5,884 nucleotides of DNA from Cyanobacteria bacterium UBA8156. GTDB lineage: Bacteria; Cyanobacteriota; Cyanobacteriia; Pseudanabaenales; Pseudanabaenaceae. The stretch is from the NCBI GenBank assembly GCA_003456125.1, contig DMPD01000074.1, positions 1-5,884 on the forward strand, in the 5' to 3' direction. The notes below the pieces were generated by a model. It was not told where the DNA came from, ran no database searches, and was given only the letters and a program-made list of their open reading frames with translations. A program made the position numbers and the translations under genes. Shown here piece by piece: positions 1 through 5,371 of the stretch. Positions within the stretch are counted from its first letter, which is position 1; the number at the start of each line of letters is the position of its first letter.

Positions 1-63
1 CCGCTCGGCGATCGCCCCCATGGGCCAATCCCCCCAAAAGGATTCCTCCCAGGCCCGGAGCAC
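1..63 (-). CDS. Possible 5' end of an unidentified gene running off the left edge
   Basis: Reading leftward from a GTG at 63-61, the frame stays open to base 1 and gives 21 residues starting VLRAWEESFWGDW. Eighteen of 21 codons end in G or C, which matches the coding style of the neighbours. It begins 4 bases after the stop of the upstream dehydrogenase gene, as expected for the next gene in the same operon. The start is uncertain: an ATG at 93-91 would make it overlap the dehydrogenase by 26 bases, and an ATG at 21-19, preceded by a run of G about 8 bases upstream, would leave only 7 codons visible. I do not recognise the product from so few residues, and it could be chance open frame. Confidence 0.35.
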   Translation of the reverse strand, partial: MLRAWEESFWGDWPMGAIAER

Positions 64-67
64 CGCC

Positions 68-1201
68 TCAGCGGCCGAAGGATGGGGCCACATCGCCGGT
101 GCATTCGAGGGGAGCGGTGGTGGAGACCAACGCGGCCAACACTTGGGCCGCATCCACGGCAAAGGGCAACCGATGGATGTCCGATTCGGGACGGCAGGCC
201 AGGGCCGCCACCCGCTGCAATTCCCGCAGCGAAACATCTCCCAACCCCAAATCCTCAAGGATCCGGGGCAATCCAATCCCTTCGTAAAAACCGAGCAGTT
301 GGTGGCGGGCCGTAGCTGCCAAACGGTTGCCATGAAATTCTTCTAACCGCAACTGGGCCAAAATGCCAAAGGCTACCTTCTCGCCGTGGAGGGTGCCCTT
401 AGCGGCCGGCAAATGGGTCAAGGCATTGTGGATGGCATGGGCGGCCACCGTCCGGCAGTCGGCTCCCCCCAACCCCCCAATGGTTCCCGCCAAGCACACC
501 GTGGCATCCACCACCTCTTGCCAGGCTTCGCCCCCCGGTTGAACCAGGGCCTCGGCACTCCGCTGCAGCAAAATATCCCGCAGGACGCGGGCCCCCTGTA
601 CCGCCGCCACCACCGTGGCCCGGGTGCTGGCCCCGCTGCTCACCGAAGCCTCGTACCACTTGGCGATCGCATCCCCAATGCCGGCCACCAACGTCCGTGC
701 CGGCGCCTGGGCGATCGCCCCGTAGTCCACCACCACCAAATCGGGACACCGGGTGAGGGTGACATCCCCCGCAAACGCCCCGGCCTCGGTATACAAATTG
801 CTCAGTCCCGTCCAAGCGGCGCAGGTGGCACCGCTGGTGGGAATCGTCACCACCGGCAATCGGCACCGTTCCCCCAACAGTTTGACGGTATCCATCACTT
901 TGCCCCCCCCTGCCCCGATCAAAAGGTGGGGTTGGTGGGTGGCCACCACCGCCGCCAGAGCTTGCCATCCTCGTTCCGTACATTCAGTGACCGCGAAACT
1001 GTGCTGCACCTCGCTGCCAACCTGCGCCAGGGCCGTCCAGGACGCGGCCGTCACCGTACGGGCCCGTTCGCCGGCCACCACCACCACCCGGCCGTGGGGC
1101 AACCCCGCCCGCGTCAACACCTGCGGCAACTCCGCCAAGATCCCCCAACCCCGCTCCACGCGGGCCGGGGCGATCGCCAACACCGGTAGCGCTGCGTTCA
1201 T
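68..1201 (-). CDS. Iron-containing alcohol dehydrogenase family protein (GldA/HcxA-like)
   Basis: Complete 377-residue protein of the dehydroquinate synthase-like/iron-containing alcohol dehydrogenase superfamily, usually about 360-380 residues: cytosolic NAD(P)-dependent oxidoreductases with one divalent metal. The N-terminal nucleotide-binding half contains GAGGGK (96-101) followed by D104 and IPTSGATCAAW (120-130). The helical C-terminal half carries the three metal ligands expected from GldA: D177 in GIGDA, H255 in AAHAIHN and H272 in LHGEKVAFG. The fold and metal site are therefore intact. The substrate is less clear. Classical glycerol dehydrogenases have an Asp in the ASTDAP segment, whereas here the equivalent stretch is ATCAAW, resembling my recollection of E. 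coli YbdH/HcxA (hydroxycarboxylate dehydrogenase). I therefore avoid the name gldA. The ATG at 1201 is backed by GGAGG 7 bases upstream. It lies 24 bp behind rnz on the same strand, so probably one transcript, though no functional link is obvious. Confidence 0.88.
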   Translation of the reverse strand: MNAALPVLAIAPARVERGWGILAELPQVLTRAGLPHGRVVVVAGERARTVTAASWTALAQVGSEVQHSFAVTECTERGWQALAAVVATHQPHLLIGAGGGKVMDTVKLLGERCRLPVVTIPTSGATCAAWTGLSNLYTEAGAFAGDVTLTRCPDLVVVDYGAIAQAPARTLVAGIGDAIAKWYEASVSSGASTRATVVAAVQGARVLRDILLQRSAEALVQPGGEAWQEVVDATVCLAGTIGGLGGADCRTVAAHAIHNALTHLPAAKGTLHGEKVAFGILAQLRLEEFHGNRLAATARHQLLGFYEGIGLPRILEDLGLGDVSLRELQRVAALACRPESDIHRLPFAVDAAQVLAALVSTTAPLECTGDVAPSFGR

Positions 1202-1208
1202 GGTTTGC

Positions 1209-1213
1209 CCTCC
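1209..1213 (-). promoter_or_regulatory. Strong ribosome binding site of the dehydrogenase gene
   Basis: On the minus strand this reads GGAGG with a 7-base spacer to the ATG at 1201. It sits entirely in the 24-bp gap after the rnz stop codon. It fixes the start of the dehydrogenase and implies independent re-initiation on an rnz transcript. Confidence 0.75.
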
Positions 1214-1225
1214 AAAGATGGATTT

Positions 1226-2167
1226 CTATTGTGCCACGGGGGTTTCGGTCATCGTGTAGGTCAAAAAGTCGTGGGCCAAGAGGGTATTGGGGAAAATGCA
1301 CTGGGCTTCGGTCAACAAATCGGACAGTTGCACCGGATTGCCGGGGGCATAGCGGGGGCTGAAATGGGTCAAAATCAACTGCCGCACCTCGGCCGCCAGG
1401 GCCACCTGGGCCGCCATGGTGCTGGTGGAGTGCAACCGCTGGTAGGCCATCTCGGCATCGCCATGGGCAAAGGTGGCTTCGTGGATCAGGACATCGGCCC
1501 CCTGGGCCAGTTCGACCGCACTTTCGCAGTAGATGGTGTCGGTGCAGTACACCGCTTTGAGGCCGGGGCGGGGGGCCCCACACAACTGCTTGCCGTTGAT
1601 TTGGCGGCCGTCCGGCAACGTCAAGGTTTCCCCCCGTTTCAACTTGCCGTAGAGGGGCCCCGAGGGAATCCCCAGGGCTTGGGCTTGGGCCGCATCGAAG
1701 TGGCCGGGCCGATCCTTTTGCACCAACCGATAGCCGAAGGCGGTCACCCGGTGTTTGAGGGGCGCACAGGTCACCGCAAACTCGTCGTCTTCAAACACGA
1801 CCCCCGGCTCGACCACCCGCACCCGCAGCGGATAGGCCAAACGGGTCTCGCTGTAGCGCAAACAAGCGTCGAGATACCCTTTGAGGCCGTTGGGGCCATA
1901 GATATCCATTTGTTGTACGGTGCCCGCCATGCTGCAACTGGCCAGCAATCCCGCCAAACCAAAAATGTGATCGCCGTGGAGATGGGTGATAAAAATCCGC
2001 CGAATTTGCCCGATGCGAATGTCGCTGCGCAGCAGTTGGTGTTGGGTGCCCTCGCCGCAATCCCACAACCAGACTTCAGCCCGCTGCGGCAACTTCACGG
2101 CAATGCTCGATACGTTGCGGCTGCGGGTGGGTACCCCCGAACTGGTGCCCAAAAAAGTCAGTTGCAT
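1226..2167 (-). CDS. rnz: Ribonuclease Z (tRNase Z)
   Basis: A 313-residue zinc-dependent endonuclease that trims the 3' trailer of tRNA precursors lacking an encoded CCA. The metallo-beta-lactamase fold is complete. The HxHxDH motif is THLHGDH (H62, H64, D66, H67), and the other ligands are H139 in KHR, D210 in YCTDT and H268 in LTHFS. These match the known Bacillus subtilis RNase Z ligands with a constant offset of one residue. The segment [16 protein letters not shown] (165-180) corresponds to the flexible tRNA-binding arm, and HEATF (229-233) and HSTS (246-249) are further family signatures. Length is that of the bacterial short form. I chose the ATG at 2167 because family members begin [11 protein letters not shown]. 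An in-frame TTG at 2182 would add five residues and has no better ribosome site. It is first in a minus-strand operon with the dehydrogenase. Confidence 0.96.
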   Translation of the reverse strand: MQLTFLGTSSGVPTRSRNVSSIAVKLPQRAEVWLWDCGEGTQHQLLRSDIRIGQIRRIFITHLHGDHIFGLAGLLASCSMAGTVQQMDIYGPNGLKGYLDACLRYSETRLAYPLRVRVVEPGVVFEDDEFAVTCAPLKHRVTAFGYRLVQKDRPGHFDAAQAQALGIPSGPLYGKLKRGETLTLPDGRQINGKQLCGAPRPGLKAVYCTDTIYCESAVELAQGADVLIHEATFAHGDAEMAYQRLHSTSTMAAQVALAAEVRQLILTHFSPRYAPGNPVQLSDLLTEAQCIFPNTLLAHDFLTYTMTETPVAQ

Positions 2168-2188
2168 GAAAGCCGAATCCAATCCCGA

Positions 2189-2194
2189 TCTATA
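2189..2194 (-). promoter_or_regulatory. Possible -10 element for rnz
   Basis: On the minus strand this reads TATAGA within GGATATAGATC, a fair match to the TATAAT consensus. It would put transcription start just ahead of the rnz ATG with a leader of only about 15 bases. No convincing -35 box lies at 16-18 bp spacing, so this is tentative. Confidence 0.25.
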
Positions 2195-2277
2195 TCCTAG
2201 CCGCCCACAAACACCGTCTACCCGTGATCCAGGGCAGCACTTTCCCGACCAAAATCAGCGATAAAGGAAACATCGAA

Positions 2278-2306
2278 ACGGGGCAACCTTTAACCCGAAA
2301 CCCCGT
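2278..2306. repeat. Inverted repeat upstream of the DUF928 gene
   Basis: Perfect 6-bp arms ACGGGG and CCCCGT flank 17 bases. The repeat overlaps the direct repeat CGAAAC that recurs at 22-bp spacing, about two turns of the helix. It could be an operator or a weak hairpin. There is no T-run after it, so it does not look like an intrinsic terminator. Confidence 0.35.
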
Positions 2307-2341
2307 CTGCTCACATACAACAGACTTTAGAGTTAGATTTT

Positions 2342-2346
2342 GGAGG
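2342..2346 (+). promoter_or_regulatory. Consensus ribosome binding site of the DUF928 gene
   Basis: GGAGG with a 6-base spacer to the ATG at 2353. It is one of the three clear Shine-Dalgarno sequences in the window and fixes the start, which also leaves an intact signal peptide. Confidence 0.8.
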
Positions 2347-2352
2347 TAAGTT

Positions 2353-3108
2353 ATGCGCATTTCCGGTCGGACGATCGCCCTGTGGGGCTTGGCTTTCAGC
2401 ACCGTGTTGGGGAGTACGGCGTTGGGAAGTACAGCCTGGGCCCAACGCCGGGATTCCTTTGGGTTGGGGGCCCCCCGCAGCGCCGGCACCGGTGGCGCGA
2501 CCCGTTGGGGCGAGGGGTGCCAAATTGCCCTGTTTGCCCCGGAAGGCGGAGGTCGGAGCGCCACCGACCAACCCACCCTGTTTTGGTACGGCAGTCCCGC
2601 CGGTAGCGAACCCATCAACCTGACCCTGATCCTGCGGGACGCAGACAGCAACACGGCGCAACGCATTTTTCAGGTAACCGGCACCGTCGCCACCAAAGGT
2701 ACCTATCAATTCACGCTGCCTACGGCCCTCCAATCTGGCCAAACCCAACGCTGGGATGTACGGGGGGCGGGGGCCGGCTGTCCGCAAGGTCAAGTGGTGG
2801 CGACCATGGCCGTTCGTTATGAACCCAATGAGGTGTTGAATCGGGCGATCGCCGCGGCCCGCACCGACCTGGAGCGGGCCCGCATCTATGCCCGCGCCTT
2901 CTATTGGTACGATGCCCTGGCCGCCTACGAACGGGCGATCGCCGCCAACCCCACCAACCGGGAAATCCGGCAAGAACGTCGGGCTTTGCTCAGCCAGGGA
3001 CTCAAGGAGGGGGACAAAGAGATGACTGCCGCCAAGCTGAAAGATATCCTCAACACCACCGATCAAGCCCCGGCCTCGGTCTTCGCGGCCAAGACCCCAA
3101 CCCCGTAG
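2353..3108 (+). CDS. Exported DUF928 domain protein, function unknown
   Basis: A 251-residue protein of the DUF928 family, which I know mainly from cyanobacteria and which has no established function. Residues 1-30 are a Sec signal peptide: a short positive start with R2 and R6, a hydrophobic core to about 27, then a likely cleavage site AWA|QR at 30/31. The mature protein should therefore be periplasmic or secreted. The next part (about 55-155) looks beta-rich, with the pattern QPTLFWY (73-79), TLILRDADS (91-99) and QRWDV (132-136). It holds the only two cysteines, C56 and C143, a plausible disulfide pair. The C-terminal part (about 158-220) is helical, with ARIYARAFYWYDALAAYERA (176-195) followed by ANP (198-200), like a single TPR unit. 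The last 30 residues look disordered. Family assignment rests on this layout and pattern memory; no catalytic motif is visible. It has its own strong ribosome site and appears to head the plus-strand series. Confidence 0.82.
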   Translation: MRISGRTIALWGLAFSTVLGSTALGSTAWAQRRDSFGLGAPRSAGTGGATRWGEGCQIALFAPEGGGRSATDQPTLFWYGSPAGSEPINLTLILRDADSNTAQRIFQVTGTVATKGTYQFTLPTALQSGQTQRWDVRGAGAGCPQGQVVATMAVRYEPNEVLNRAIAAARTDLERARIYARAFYWYDALAAYERAIAANPTNREIRQERRALLSQGLKEGDKEMTAAKLKDILNTTDQAPASVFAAKTPTP

Positions 3109-3148
3109 CCAAAATCTGCTAGGCTGTCCCAAAATTAGCGTGGGCACC

Positions 3149-3439
3149 ATGGGCGAGTTAGCAGGAGCAGTCCCAAACGATCACTTTTGGCTAGGCTTTC
3201 TGGTGGGGTCTTTGGTGGGCGGCATGGTGGGGGCGATTTTGGCTACCTTGGTGGCCCATCGCCAAGCCCTGACGGCGCTCCTGGTGGCCAGCGGGGGCCC
3301 CCGCCGCGACGGCCCAAATCCTGGCAACGGCGGCGATCGCCTGCGGGCTGACCTCGAAGAGAGAATCGCCCGCCTCAACGAAGCGATCGACGACATTCGG
3401 CGAGAACTAGCCCGGCCGGGCTCCCCCTCGGAACCCTAA
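3149..3439 (+). CDS. Small single-span membrane protein with glycine zipper and C-terminal helix
   Basis: A 96-residue protein I cannot assign to a characterised family. Residues 13-36 form one hydrophobic membrane span containing glycines at 16, 20, 24 and 28, a regular GxxxG series that favours close helix packing. A Gly/Pro-rich linker follows (49-63), then a charged amphipathic helix (64-89, including DLEERIARLNEAIDDIRREL) that could form a short coiled coil. No signal peptidase site is obvious, so it is probably membrane anchored with a soluble tail. The start is chosen at ATG 3149; a GTG at 3140 would add three residues, and neither has a good ribosome site. It lies 40 bp after the DUF928 gene and 63 bp before yggT. 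Synteny with yggT hints at an envelope or thylakoid membrane role, but this is inference. Confidence 0.72.
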   Translation: MGELAGAVPNDHFWLGFLVGSLVGGMVGAILATLVAHRQALTALLVASGGPRRDGPNPGNGGDRLRADLEERIARLNEAIDDIRRELARPGSPSEP

Positions 3440-3469
3440 GGCGCCAACCAACCGGGACAGCAATCCCAT

Positions 3470-3475
3470 TACAAT
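3470..3475 (+). promoter_or_regulatory. Probable -10 element of the yggT gene
   Basis: TACAAT, five of six bases matching TATAAT, in the 63-bp gap before yggT and 27 bases ahead of its ATG. This would give a leader of about 20 bases carrying the ribosome site. No standard -35 box is present; GGGACA (3454-3459) is too close. It suggests yggT has its own promoter rather than relying only on upstream transcription. Confidence 0.4.
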
Positions 3476-3491
3476 AAGCAAAGTCATCGCC

Positions 3492-3499
3492 GGAGAGAG
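3492..3499 (+). promoter_or_regulatory. Ribosome binding site of the yggT gene
   Basis: GGAGAGAG with about 5 bases between the GGAGAG core and the ATG at 3503. It supports this start over later in-frame codons. Confidence 0.65.
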
Positions 3500-3502
3500 T
3501 TT

Positions 3503-3778
3503 ATGGTGCTGGTTGTGGATGTTTTGGTGCGGTTTCTGCAAATCTATCTGTTGTTGTTGACCGTCCGCATTTTGCTGGGATGGTTTCCCAATGTGGATTG
3601 GTATCGCCAACCCTTTGCGGCTTTGATGCAAATCAGCGATCCCTACCTCAATTTGTTCCGCGGCATTATCCCCCCCGTCGGTGGTCTGGATTTTTCGCCG
3701 ATGTTGGCCTTTTTGCTGCTGTCGTTTCTGCAGCGGGCCTTGGTGCAGGTGGCCCCGGCTTTGCTGTCTTTGGCCTAA
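3503..3778 (+). CDS. YggT family (Ycf19-like) integral membrane protein
   Basis: A 91-residue protein, matching the roughly 90-100 residues usual for single-repeat YggT proteins of cyanobacteria and plastids (Ycf19/YlmG). Two hydrophobic spans are visible, about residues 4-27 and 64-88. Between them lies the family signature: LLGWFPNVDW (24-33), then SDPYLNLFRGIIPP (45-58) and a Gly-Gly pair (60-61). Related bacterial proteins are linked to cell division and osmotic stress, and plastid or cyanobacterial homologues to nucleoid organisation and thylakoid biogenesis; which applies here is not shown by the sequence. The protein should sit in the cytoplasmic or thylakoid membrane. A candidate -10 and a clear ribosome site precede it, so it is likely expressed in its own right. 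The 131-bp gap to fabI argues against tight coupling with fatty-acid synthesis. Confidence 0.92.
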   Translation: MVLVVDVLVRFLQIYLLLLTVRILLGWFPNVDWYRQPFAALMQISDPYLNLFRGIIPPVGGLDFSPMLAFLLLSFLQRALVQVAPALLSLA

Positions 3779-3819
3779 AACCCGAAACATCCACCCGGAA
3801 AAAGCTGGCCGCGTCGCGA

Positions 3820-3825
3820 TACACT
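3820..3825 (+). promoter_or_regulatory. Weak candidate -10 element for fabI
   Basis: TACACT, four of six matches to TATAAT, in the 131-bp gap between yggT and fabI. No -35 box is at the right spacing. A start near 3832 would leave a leader of about 50-80 bases depending on which fabI start codon is used. Confidence 0.2.
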
Positions 3826-3909
3826 ATTGCCCAGGCCACGCCTACTGCCAAACCCCTCTTAAACCACTCCCAAACTAATTTGAACCCTTCTGCTGTGGAT
3901 CCTTCTTCG

Positions 3910-4686
3910 TTGCTCAATCTTCAGGGCAAGCGAGCTCTGGTGACCGGGATTGCCAATGAGTTTTCGATCGCCTGGGGCATTGCCCGGCAACTGCATGCGG
4001 CCGGCTGTCGGCTGGCGATCGCCTATTTGCCGGACGATCGCGATCGTACCAAAACCAAGGTGACGGAACTCACCCAGCCCTTGGCTCCCGAATTGATGTT
4101 GCCCCTCAATGTGCAGGATGATGGGTTGATCGCCGCGGCTTTTGCGGAGCTGGAGCAGCAGTGGGGAGGGCTGGATGTTTTGGTGCACTGCCTGGCTTTT
4201 GCCAAAAAAGAAGAATTGGCAGGGAATTTCACAGACATTTCGCGGGACGGCTATGCCTTGGCCATGGATGTCAGTGCCTATTCGCTGGTGCCGTTGTGCC
4301 GCTACGCCAAGGCCCTGATGACGACGGGCGGCAGTGTCTTGGCTTTGACCTACCTAGGCGGGGCGCGGGTGATCCCCAACTACAACGTGATGGGCAGTGC
4401 CAAGGCGGCTCTGGAAATGAACGTGCGCTACCTCGCGGCAGAACTGGGCCCCCAGCACATTCGTGTGAATGCCCTTTCGGCGGGGCCGATTCGCACCCTG
4501 GCTTCGTCGGCGGTGAGCGGCATTCGGGATATGATTCGCCATGTCGAAGAGGTGGCCCCCCTGCGGCGATCGGTCACCCCGGTAGATGTGGGCAATGCGG
4601 CGGTGTTTCTGGCAAGCGATCTCTCGGCGGCGGTGACGGGTCAAGTTTTGTATGTCGATAGCGGTTACGAGATTTTGGGCGCATGA
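3910..4686 (+). CDS. fabI: Enoyl-[acyl-carrier-protein] reductase (NADH), FabI type
   Basis: Catalyses the last step of each fatty-acid elongation cycle, reducing trans-2-enoyl-ACP to acyl-ACP in the cytosol. It is a short-chain dehydrogenase of the FabI subclass: the cofactor loop is GIANEFSIAWGIA (13-25), and the catalytic set is Y148, Y158 and K165 in YLGGARVIPNYNVMGSAK. These correspond to E. coli FabI Y146, Y156 and K163. The stretch from about 478 bases into the gene (SAGPIRTLASSAVSGI) and the end, YVDSGYEILGA, are typical of cyanobacterial FabI. The start is uncertain. No ATG exists between the yggT stop and the conserved core. I chose TTG at 3910, giving MLNLQGK and 258 residues, the length I recall for cyanobacterial FabI; TTG 3880 and GTG 3895 are alternatives adding 10 and 5 residues. 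None has a clear ribosome site. The stop codon overlaps the start of the next gene (ATGA). Confidence 0.95.
   Translation: MLNLQGKRALVTGIANEFSIAWGIARQLHAAGCRLAIAYLPDDRDRTKTKVTELTQPLAPELMLPLNVQDDGLIAAAFAELEQQWGGLDVLVHCLAFAKKEELAGNFTDISRDGYALAMDVSAYSLVPLCRYAKALMTTGGSVLALTYLGGARVIPNYNVMGSAKAALEMNVRYLAAELGPQHIRVNALSAGPIRTLASSAVSGIRDMIRHVEEVAPLRRSVTPVDVGNAAVFLASDLSAAVTGQVLYVDSGYEILGA
4034..4047. repeat. 14-bp perfect palindrome inside fabI
   Basis: ACGATCGCGATCGT reads identically on both strands. It consists of two overlapping CGATCG cores, one base change from HIP1 on each side, 12 bases after a true HIP1 copy (4015-4022). It encodes DDRDR residues 42-46 and neighbours of FabI in a surface loop, so it can be tolerated without damaging the enzyme. 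Confidence 0.6.
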
Positions 4687-5369
4687 ATACCGCAGGCTTC
4701 CGGCAACGCTTTCCCCTGTTTGATGCGGCGGCCGAGCCAAATCTGGAAGCCCTGCTAACGGCAGCCGTGGAGCGGGACTACCCCGCCGAGCGGGCGGTGT
4801 TGATGGAAGATGCCTGGGGCAATGCCGTTTATTTCATTGTGGAAGGGCTGGTGCGGGTGCGCCTCCTGCGCAAGGAGTCGGCTTCGACCTTGGCGGTGTT
4901 GGGGCGCGGGGAATTTTTTGGGGAGATGGCGGTGTTGGATGAGTCCCCCCGCTCGACCGATGTGGTGGCGATCGCCCCGGTGAAATTGCTGACCATTCCC
5001 GCCAAAAACTTTGTCGATTTTTTGATGGGGGATGCCAAAGCCCACTACCGAATGTTGCAGTTGATGGTTCGGCGGCTGCGCAAAGCCAACCAGCGATCGC
5101 AGTGGCGGCAGGCACCGGTGGGTACCCGCATTGTGCGGACGGTGTTGGATGCGGTGGATTCCTACGGGGAGAAGGATGGGAGCGGTACCTTAACGTTGCC
5201 GGAGTTGTCGCTGGCGGACATTGCGGACTTGGCGGCGGTGACGGTGGAGGAGGTAAAAAAGGTGATGGCGGTCATCCAAGACAAGGGTTGGTTGCAGCGG
5301 GATGCCGCCACCCGACAGTGGCGGGTGGGCGATCGGGCCCGTCTGGCCAAGCTGGTGGAAGGAAGTTAG
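4683..5369 (+). CDS. Crp/Fnr-family transcriptional regulator with cyclic nucleotide-binding domain
   Basis: A 228-residue protein with the normal Crp layout. An N-terminal beta-barrel cyclic nucleotide domain (about 10-110) contains the phosphate-binding cassette GEFFGEMAVLDESPRSTDV (76-94), with E81, R90 and S91 at the positions that bind cAMP in E. coli Crp. A long dimerisation helix follows (about 108-137), then a winged helix (about 145-218) with helix-turn-helix around LSLADIADLAAVTVEEVKK (175-193). Differences from E. coli Crp: the C-helix residues aligned with T127 and S128 are A135 and N136, and recognition-helix R180 and R185 align with V188 and K193, while E181 is kept as E189. It may therefore bind a different ligand or site. 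The stretch VLMEDAWGNAVYF (39-51) is, as I recall, shared by a widespread cyanobacterial Crp group. Its ATG overlaps the fabI stop, implying translational coupling; no separate ribosome site is clear. I do not assign SYCRP1. Confidence 0.9.
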   Translation: MNTAGFRQRFPLFDAAAEPNLEALLTAAVERDYPAERAVLMEDAWGNAVYFIVEGLVRVRLLRKESASTLAVLGRGEFFGEMAVLDESPRSTDVVAIAPVKLLTIPAKNFVDFLMGDAKAHYRMLQLMVRRLRKANQRSQWRQAPVGTRIVRTVLDAVDSYGEKDGSGTLTLPELSLADIADLAAVTVEEVKKVMAVIQDKGWLQRDAATRQWRVGDRARLAKLVEGS

Positions 5370-5371
5370 GG

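Larger units (their letters stand above)
2168..2352. other. Divergent intergenic region between rnz and the DUF928 gene
   Basis: 185 bp without a credible gene, visibly richer in A and T than the flanking genes near 2310-2345. It must hold the promoters of both divergent transcription units. It contains a 6-bp inverted repeat, ACGGGG (2278-2283) and CCCCGT (2301-2306); a direct repeat CGAAAC at 2274-2279 and 2296-2301, spaced 22 bp; and a short repeat AACC-TTT-AACC (2285-2295). Weak -10-like hexamers TACAAC (2316-2321) and TAGAGT (2328-2333) precede the DUF928 gene, neither with a good -35 box. Confidence 0.6.

Noticed and set aside
386..1189. Long plus-strand open frame of 267 codons opposite the dehydrogenase gene
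   Set aside because: It is antisense to a gene with intact family motifs and metal ligands, its translation is His/Pro/Arg/Gly-rich without domain pattern, and it has no ribosome site. It is a GC-driven shadow frame.
1205..2200. 331-codon plus-strand open frame covering rnz
   Set aside because: It mirrors the complete RNase Z gene on the other strand. The composition is shadow-like and no family is recognisable, whereas every RNase Z ligand is present on the minus strand.
2183..2352. Search for a small RNA or riboswitch in the divergent region
   Set aside because: Only a 6-bp inverted repeat without a terminator tail was found, and nothing matches a riboswitch core that I recognise.
2311..3150. 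279-codon minus-strand open frame opposite the DUF928 gene
   Set aside because: The plus-strand gene has a consensus ribosome site, a signal peptide and family pattern. The minus frame has none of these.
3580..3909. N-terminal extension of FabI overlapping yggT
   Set aside because: The frame is open, but residues upstream of the conserved Rossmann start resemble an out-of-frame yggT translation. The typical FabI length is reached from 3910.
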